A DNA stretch of 64,000 bases from Ornithinimicrobium pekingense DSM 21552 (GTDB taxonomy: Bacteria; Actinomycetota; Actinomycetes; Actinomycetales; Dermatophilaceae), in the NCBI RefSeq assembly GCF_000421185.1, contig NZ_ATWJ01000007.1, positions 1 through 64,000 of the forward strand. The letters are read 5' to 3'. Every line of letters begins with the position of its first letter. Positions within the stretch are counted from its first letter, which is position 1. The translations under genes were made by a program, and so were the position numbers. The notes beneath the pieces are model-generated. The model was given only the letters and a program-made list of their open reading frames with translations. It was not told where the DNA came from and searched no databases. Shown here one piece after another: positions 59,657 to 64,000 of this stretch.

Positions 59657-61567
59657 ATGCCCCTCACCGAAACCGGTACCGGCGTGCGCGCCGACATCCG
59701 CAACGTCGCCATCGTCGCCCACGTCGACCACGGCAAGACCACTCTTGTCGACGCCATGCTCACCCAGGGCGGAGCCTTCGCCGAGATGCGGGGGGAGCAC
59801 GACGACCGGGTGATGGACAGCGGTGACCTGGAGCGCGAGAAGGGGATCACGATCCTGGCCAAGAACACCGCGATCCGCTACACCGGTGCCCACGCCCCCG
59901 AGGGCGGCATGACCATCAACATCATCGACACCCCCGGCCACGCCGACTTCGGTGGTGAGGTCGAGCGCGGCCTGTCGATGGTGGACGGTGTCGTGCTGCT
60001 GGTCGACGCCTCCGAGGGACCCCTGCCGCAGACCCGCTTCGTGCTGCGCAAGGCCCTCGCCGCCCGGATGCCGGTCGTGCTGTGCATCAACAAGGTGGAC
60101 CGCCCGGACAGCCGCATCAGCGAGGTCGTCGACGAGGTCTACGCCCTGTTCATGGACCTGCTCGACGACCACGACCCCGAGGCGGTCGAGGCGGCGCTGG
60201 ACTTCCCGGTGGTCTACGCCTCCGCCAAGGCCGGCCGCGCCTCGCTCACGGCGCCCGCCGACGGGGGGCTGCCCGACAGCCCCGACCTCGAGCCCCTCTT
60301 CGAGACGATCCTGGGCACCGTCCCGGCACCCACCTTCACCGAGGGGGCCCCGCTGCAGGCCCACGTGACCAACCTCGACTCCAGCCCGTTCCTGGGCCGG
60401 CTCGCCCTGTGCCGCGTGCACGAGGGCACGATCAGCAAGGGCCAGCAGGTCGCCTGGTGCCGCCGCGACGGCTCGGTGCAGCGGGTCAAGATCACCGAGC
60501 TGCTCCTCACCGACGGCCTGGAGCGCAAGCCGGCCGACGAGGCCGGTCCGGGCGACATCATCGCGATCGCCGGGATCCCCGACATCACCATCGGGGAGAC
60601 CCTCGCCGACGCGGAGGACCCGCAGCCCCTGCCCCTCATCACCGTCGACGAGCCGGCCATCTCGATGACGATCGGCACCAACACCTCGCCGCTGGCCGGC
60701 CGGGTCAAGGGCGCGAAGGTGACGGCCCGCCTGGTCAAGGACCGCCTCGACAAGGAGCTCGTCGGCAACGTCTCGCTGCGGGTGCTGCCCACCGAGCGGC
60801 CGGACGCCTGGGAGGTGCAGGGCCGCGGTGAGCTGGCGCTGGCGATCCTCGTGGAGCAGATGCGGCGCGAGGGCTACGAGCTCACGGTCGGCAAGCCGCA
60901 GGTGGTCACCAAGGAGGTCGACGGCAAGCTGCACGAGCCGGTCGAGCGCCTGACGATCGACACCCCCGAGGAGCACCTGGGGACCATCACCCAGCTCATG
61001 GCCGCCCGCAAGGGCCGCATGGAGCAGATGACCAACCACGGCACGGGCTGGGTGCGCATGGAGTATGTCGTGCCCTCCCGCGGCCTCATCGGCTTCCGCA
61101 CCGAGTTCCTCACCGAGACCCGCGGCACCGGCATCGCCCACCACGTCTTCGACGGCTACGCACCCTGGTTCGGCGAGATCCGCACCCGGCAGTCGGGCTC
61201 GCTGGTCTCCGACCGGGCGGGGGTGGCGACGTCCTACGCGATGTTCAACCTGCAGGAGCGCGGCACGATGTTCCTGGAGCCGACCACCGAGGTCTACGAG
61301 GGCATGATCGTGGGAGAGAACTCCCGCGCCGACGACATGGACGTCAACATCACCAAGGAGCGCAAGCTCACCAACGTCCGCTCCGCCGGCGCCGACGTCC
61401 TGGAGCGGCTGGTCCCGCCGCGCCTGCTCTCGCTGGAGCAGTCGCTGGAGTTCTGCCGCGAGGACGAGTGCGTCGAGGTCACGCCGGAGGCCATCCGGGT
61501 CCGTAAGGTCGTGCTCGACCAGAACCTGCGCGCCCGCGCGGCGGCCCGGGCGCGCAACCAGTCGTGA
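59657..61567 (+). CDS. typA: Translational GTPase TypA/BipA
   Basis: This 636-aa ribosome-binding GTPase is involved in stress and low-temperature ribosome assembly. G1 is AHVDHGKTT (21-29), G2 lies in EREKGITI, G3 is DTPGHADF (91-98) and G4 is NKVD (145-148). EF-G-like domains III and V and the BipA-specific C-terminus ([19 protein letters not shown]) follow. ATG 59657 has no ribosome site; TGCGAGAAT (extended -10 type) ends 6 nt before it, so the mRNA may be leaderless. The mshB-like gene overlaps its stop by GTGA. Confidence 0.97.
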   Translation: MPLTETGTGVRADIRNVAIVAHVDHGKTTLVDAMLTQGGAFAEMRGEHDDRVMDSGDLEREKGITILAKNTAIRYTGAHAPEGGMTINIIDTPGHADFGGEVERGLSMVDGVVLLVDASEGPLPQTRFVLRKALAARMPVVLCINKVDRPDSRISEVVDEVYALFMDLLDDHDPEAVEAALDFPVVYASAKAGRASLTAPADGGLPDSPDLEPLFETILGTVPAPTFTEGAPLQAHVTNLDSSPFLGRLALCRVHEGTISKGQQVAWCRRDGSVQRVKITELLLTDGLERKPADEAGPGDIIAIAGIPDITIGETLADAEDPQPLPLITVDEPAISMTIGTNTSPLAGRVKGAKVTARLVKDRLDKELVGNVSLRVLPTERPDAWEVQGRGELALAILVEQMRREGYELTVGKPQVVTKEVDGKLHEPVERLTIDTPEEHLGTITQLMAARKGRMEQMTNHGTGWVRMEYVVPSRGLIGFRTEFLTETRGTGIAHHVFDGYAPWFGEIRTRQSGSLVSDRAGVATSYAMFNLQERGTMFLEPTTEVYEGMIVGENSRADDMDVNITKERKLTNVRSAGADVLERLVPPRLLSLEQSLEFCREDECVEVTPEAIRVRKVVLDQNLRARAAARARNQS

Positions 61568-62436
61568 CCCGCCGGCCCGACCTGCGCGACGGGCTCCCCG
61601 CCGCGGAGCCCGGCCGGCCGCTGCGGCTGGTCGCCGTGCACGCCCACCCCGACGACGAGACCCTGGCGACCGGCATCGCCCTGGCCTCCCACGCGGCGGC
61701 CGGTGACGAGGTGCACGTGATCACCTGCACCCTGGGCGAGGAGGGCGAGGTCATCCCGCCGCCGCTGGCCCACCTGGAGGGGTCGGAGGACCTCGGCCCG
61801 CACCGCCAGGCAGAGGTCGCGGCCGCCACGGCCGCGCTCGGCGTGCGCCACCACTGGCTCGGGGGCGACCCGCCGCGCTGGCGGGACAGCGGGATGGAGG
61901 GGTCGGCCGCGGCCGGGCACCCCCGGGCCTTCGCCGCGGCGCCGGTCCACGAGGCGGCGGCCGTGCTGGCCGCCCAGCTGGAGCAGATCGGCCCCGACGT
62001 GGTCCTCACCTACGACGTCGAGGGCGGCTACCGCCACCCCGACCACGTGCAGACGCACCGGGTCACGGTGGCGGCGCTGGCCTGCCTGCCCCGGCCCCGG
62101 CGCCCGCGGCTCTACGCCGTGCTCACGCCGCGGTCCTGGGCGGAGGAGGACCGGGCCTGGCTGCAGGCCCACGTGCCCGACGGGGTGACCGGCCCGGCGG
62201 GCGGGGCGGTCGTCGTGCCCGCGGCGGACGCGCCATACCCGCCCTCGGTCGTGGAGGACGAGCTGGTGACGCACGCGGTGGTGGCCCCGTCCGCGCTCCC
62301 GGCCCAGGTGGCGGCGCTGCGCGCCCACCCGACCCAGGTGACCGTGCACGACGGGTGGTACACGCTGAGCAACGACATCGCCGCCCGGCTGGCGGGTCGT
62401 GAGGGCTACGCGCCCGTGGAGGTGGAGGGGCCCTGA
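61564..62436 (+). CDS. mshB: MshB-type N-acetylglucosaminyl-inositol deacetylase (mycothiol biosynthesis)
   Basis: This 290-aa zinc deacetylase of the LmbE/PIG-L fold removes acetyl from GlcNAc-Ins in the mycothiol pathway. Motif HAHPDDETL gives zinc ligands His28 and Asp31 and base Asp30. GGYRHPDHVQTHR supplies His158 (catalytic) and zinc ligand His161. Length and motif spacing match MshB better than the related Mca amidase, though Mca cannot be ruled out entirely. GTG 61564 overlaps the typA stop. Its own stop overlaps a CTG that may start the flavin reductase. Confidence 0.87.
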   Translation: MTRRPDLRDGLPAAEPGRPLRLVAVHAHPDDETLATGIALASHAAAGDEVHVITCTLGEEGEVIPPPLAHLEGSEDLGPHRQAEVAAATAALGVRHHWLGGDPPRWRDSGMEGSAAAGHPRAFAAAPVHEAAAVLAAQLEQIGPDVVLTYDVEGGYRHPDHVQTHRVTVAALACLPRPRRPRLYAVLTPRSWAEEDRAWLQAHVPDGVTGPAGGAVVVPAADAPYPPSVVEDELVTHAVVAPSALPAQVAALRAHPTQVTVHDGWYTLSNDIAARLAGREGYAPVEVEGP

Positions 62437-62960
62437 GCAAGGACACCGCTGCGGACGCCGGGCGCGCGCCCGGCCAGGTCGACGTCGACCGGTACCGGCA
62501 GGCCATGGGCCGGTTCGCCACCGGCGTGACCGTCGTGACGTCCCGTCACCGAGGCCACGACGTCGCCCTCACGGTCGGCTCGGTGGCGAGCGTGTCGCTG
62601 GACCCGGTCCTGCTGCTCGTCAGCCTGCACAACGAGGCGCGCGTGCTCGAGGGCGTCGACGCGGGGGAGGGCTGGGCCGTCAGCGTGCTGCCGGCCCGTC
62701 ACCGGGGGCTGGCGGCGTGGCTGGGGGAGCCCGGGCGGCCCCTGCACAACCAGCTGGCGCGGATCAGCCACCGGCGCGGCGACGTGCTGGACGTGGCGAT
62801 CGTCGACGACGCGCTGGCGGCCTTCGAGTGCCGCACGCACGCCGTCCACCCGGCCGGCGACCACAGCATCGTGGTCGGCGAGGTCGTCGCCGTGCACGCG
62901 CCGACGACCGACGATCCGGCCCTGGTCCACTACCGTGGGCGGCTGGGAGAGCTGCGGTGA
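62433..62960 (+). CDS. Flavin reductase-like (FMN-binding split barrel) protein, probable CTG start
   Basis: This protein of about 175 aa has the flavin_reduct domain: GRFATGVTVVTSRHRGHDVALTVGSVASVSLDPVLLLVSL, then HNQLARISHR and HSIVVGEVVAVHA. It would supply reduced flavin to a monooxygenase or act as an oxidoreductase; no partner is adjacent. The first ATG in frame is 62505, but the family-conserved stretch DVDRYRQAMGRFATGV begins seven or eight codons earlier. The open frame runs back to a stop at 62400 with no ATG, GTG or TTG before 62505. The CTG at 62433 overlaps the mshB stop as CTGA, copying the local ATGA/GTGA pattern. Start 62505 gives 151 aa if the CTG is not used. Confidence 0.8.
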   Translation: MSKDTAADAGRAPGQVDVDRYRQAMGRFATGVTVVTSRHRGHDVALTVGSVASVSLDPVLLLVSLHNEARVLEGVDAGEGWAVSVLPARHRGLAAWLGEPGRPLHNQLARISHRRGDVLDVAIVDDALAAFECRTHAVHPAGDHSIVVGEVVAVHAPTTDDPALVHYRGRLGELR

Positions 62961-63011
62961 CGAGGGATGCCCGGCGACGAGACCGTGACGACGTCGGAAG
63001 GACACCGGCAC

Positions 63012-64000
63012 ATGAGCCAGACGGACACCAGGCCTGACCGCCTGCGCGAGGAGGACGGCGGGGGACCGGGCCGCGAGTGGGTCTCGGTGGTGCTCCGGCT
63101 GCTCGCGGCGGTCGTGGTGCTCGGCGGTGCCTACGTCGGCACCGCCCTCTACTTCGCCGACCGGCCGCCTGCCGGGATGAGCGTCGAGGGCGTCGACATC
63201 GGCTCGATGACCCGCGACCAGGCCGTGGCGCACCTGGAGCAGGAGCTGGTGCCCCGGCTCCAGGAGCCCCTGACCGTGACGGTGGAGGCGCAGGACGAGG
63301 AGGGGTCGCCCGAGGAGCTCGCGCTCGTCCCGGCCGAGTCGGGCCTGTCCTACGACCTGGACGCGACGCTGGAGGGCGCCGTCGGGCGCAGCTTCGACCC
63401 GCGGGTGCTCTGGGCGCACGTGTCCGGCTCCGGACGCGAGCTGGAGCTCGTCGGGGCGGTGGACCGGGAGGCGCTGACGGCCGCGGTCGGTGCGCTCGCG
63501 CAGGAGTATGACGCCGAGGCCGTCGAGGGAGAGGTCAGCATCACCGAGCAGGGCGTCGAGGTCGTCGAGGCGGGGTCCGGCCGCACCCTCGACGTGCCGG
63601 CGACCGTCGAGGCCGTCGCGGCGGCCTGGCCGGAGCAGGAGGCCGTGGAGGGCAGCGCCAGCAGCGTCGCCCCCGCCCTGACCGCAGAGGAGGTCGAGCG
63701 CTTCCGCGGCGAGCAGGTCGAGCCGGCCCTGTCGGCGCCGGTGAAGGTGACCGCCACCAGGGGCGAGGACAGCGTGACGGCCGAGGTCGCCCCGCGCGAG
63801 ATCGCCGAGATGCTGTCCGTCGAGCGGTCCGAGGACCAGGCCTCCCTGTCCCTGGTTCTCGACGAAGAGGCCCTCCTGGCGCGGGTGCGCCAGGACCTCG
63901 GCCAGCTGGAGCGGGGGCCGCGGGACGCGACCGTCCGGCTGGAGGGCTCCGAGGTCGCGGTCGTGCCGGCACGGACCGGTTTCGCGCTCGACGAGGAGGG
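63012..64000 (+). CDS. VanW-family/peptidoglycan-binding-like membrane protein (5' part, runs off the window)
   Basis: At least 329 aa are encoded here and the frame is still open at the window edge. A cytoplasmic N-terminus of about 24 residues is followed by one transmembrane helix (about 26-48, SVVLRLLAAVVVLGGAYVGTALYF). Extracellular repeats of the PG_binding_4 type follow: MSVEGVDIGSMTRDQAVAHLEQEL near 57, with later copies around 150-200 and 225-329 (VVPARTGFALDEEG). In actinobacteria this layout normally continues into a VanW domain or, less often, an L,D-transpeptidase domain; that part is missing here. Likely role: cell-wall associated, function poorly known. ATG 63012 has GGAAGGACACC upstream. 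Confidence 0.8.
   Translation, partial: MSQTDTRPDRLREEDGGGPGREWVSVVLRLLAAVVVLGGAYVGTALYFADRPPAGMSVEGVDIGSMTRDQAVAHLEQELVPRLQEPLTVTVEAQDEEGSPEELALVPAESGLSYDLDATLEGAVGRSFDPRVLWAHVSGSGRELELVGAVDREALTAAVGALAQEYDAEAVEGEVSITEQGVEVVEAGSGRTLDVPATVEAVAAAWPEQEAVEGSASSVAPALTAEEVERFRGEQVEPALSAPVKVTATRGEDSVTAEVAPREIAEMLSVERSEDQASLSLVLDEEALLARVRQDLGQLERGPRDATVRLEGSEVAVVPARTGFALDEE

Overview
This is a very GC-rich bacterial chromosome segment from an actinobacterium, most likely of the order Micrococcales and probably near Intrasporangiaceae/Ornithinimicrobium. The genus is a guess. The evidence is a long actinobacterial-type 23S rRNA, an MshB-like mycothiol enzyme, a DUF4245-glpX-xseAB-ispH-ychF neighbourhood like that of mycobacteria, frequent GTG starts and many 4-nt ATGA/GTGA gene overlaps. 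No insertion sequence, prophage, CRISPR array or tRNA gene was seen, and no gene-free gap exceeds 300 bases. The window starts inside an rRNA operon and ends inside a gene.

Layout. 1-3446: 3' part of an rRNA operon (end of the 16S-23S spacer, 23S, 5S, strong hairpin). 3482-6982: an old-yellow-enzyme reductase and a double-length phosphofructokinase that looks like the eukaryotic enzyme. 7116-15545: a starch unit, with a secreted three-module amylopullulanase followed by a cytoplasmic pullulanase paralogue. 15681-20488: two related secreted S8 proteases flanking an autoregulated ArsR-type repressor and rplM-rpsI. 20731-22083: glmM. 22139-25819 (minus): glpX, pfkB-type kinase, carbonic anhydrase and a MauE-thioredoxin fusion. 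25910-31633: DUF4245, xseB/xseA with a proline-rich gene lodged between them on the other strand, a hydrolase, ispH and rmuC.

31824-39826 is an eight-gene operon: a LivJGFHM-type importer, an acyl-CoA synthetase, a TetR regulator and an alpha/beta hydrolase. Every junction is a 4-nt overlap, and a 22-bp inverted repeat lies at the promoter. It reads as a dedicated uptake-and-activation system for an unknown carboxylic acid or ester. 39872-44304 carries ychF, then an RpiB-like isomerase, a formate/nitrite-type channel, a cytochrome b-molybdopterin fusion protein and a small ferredoxin-fold-like protein; the last three look like an uncharacterised redox unit.

44336-52827 holds a DUF2786 protein, a CynX-type transporter, monomeric isocitrate dehydrogenase, a tandem universal stress protein, a Kef-type antiporter and a glutamine amidotransferase-like protein. 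52891-59012 (minus) is a complete oligopeptide/dipeptide ABC operon with an attenuator-like hairpin after the binding-protein gene. 59179-64000 carries a Nudix hydrolase, typA, mshB-like, a flavin reductase that probably starts at CTG, and the start of a VanW-type membrane protein.

Metabolically, extracellular starch cleavage, cytoplasmic debranching and a possibly allosteric phosphofructokinase lie in one block, and the opposing enzyme GlpX lies about 18 kb away. The candidates for undescribed biology are the eukaryote-type phosphofructokinase, the channel/cytochrome-molybdopterin unit and the importer-ligase-hydrolase operon.
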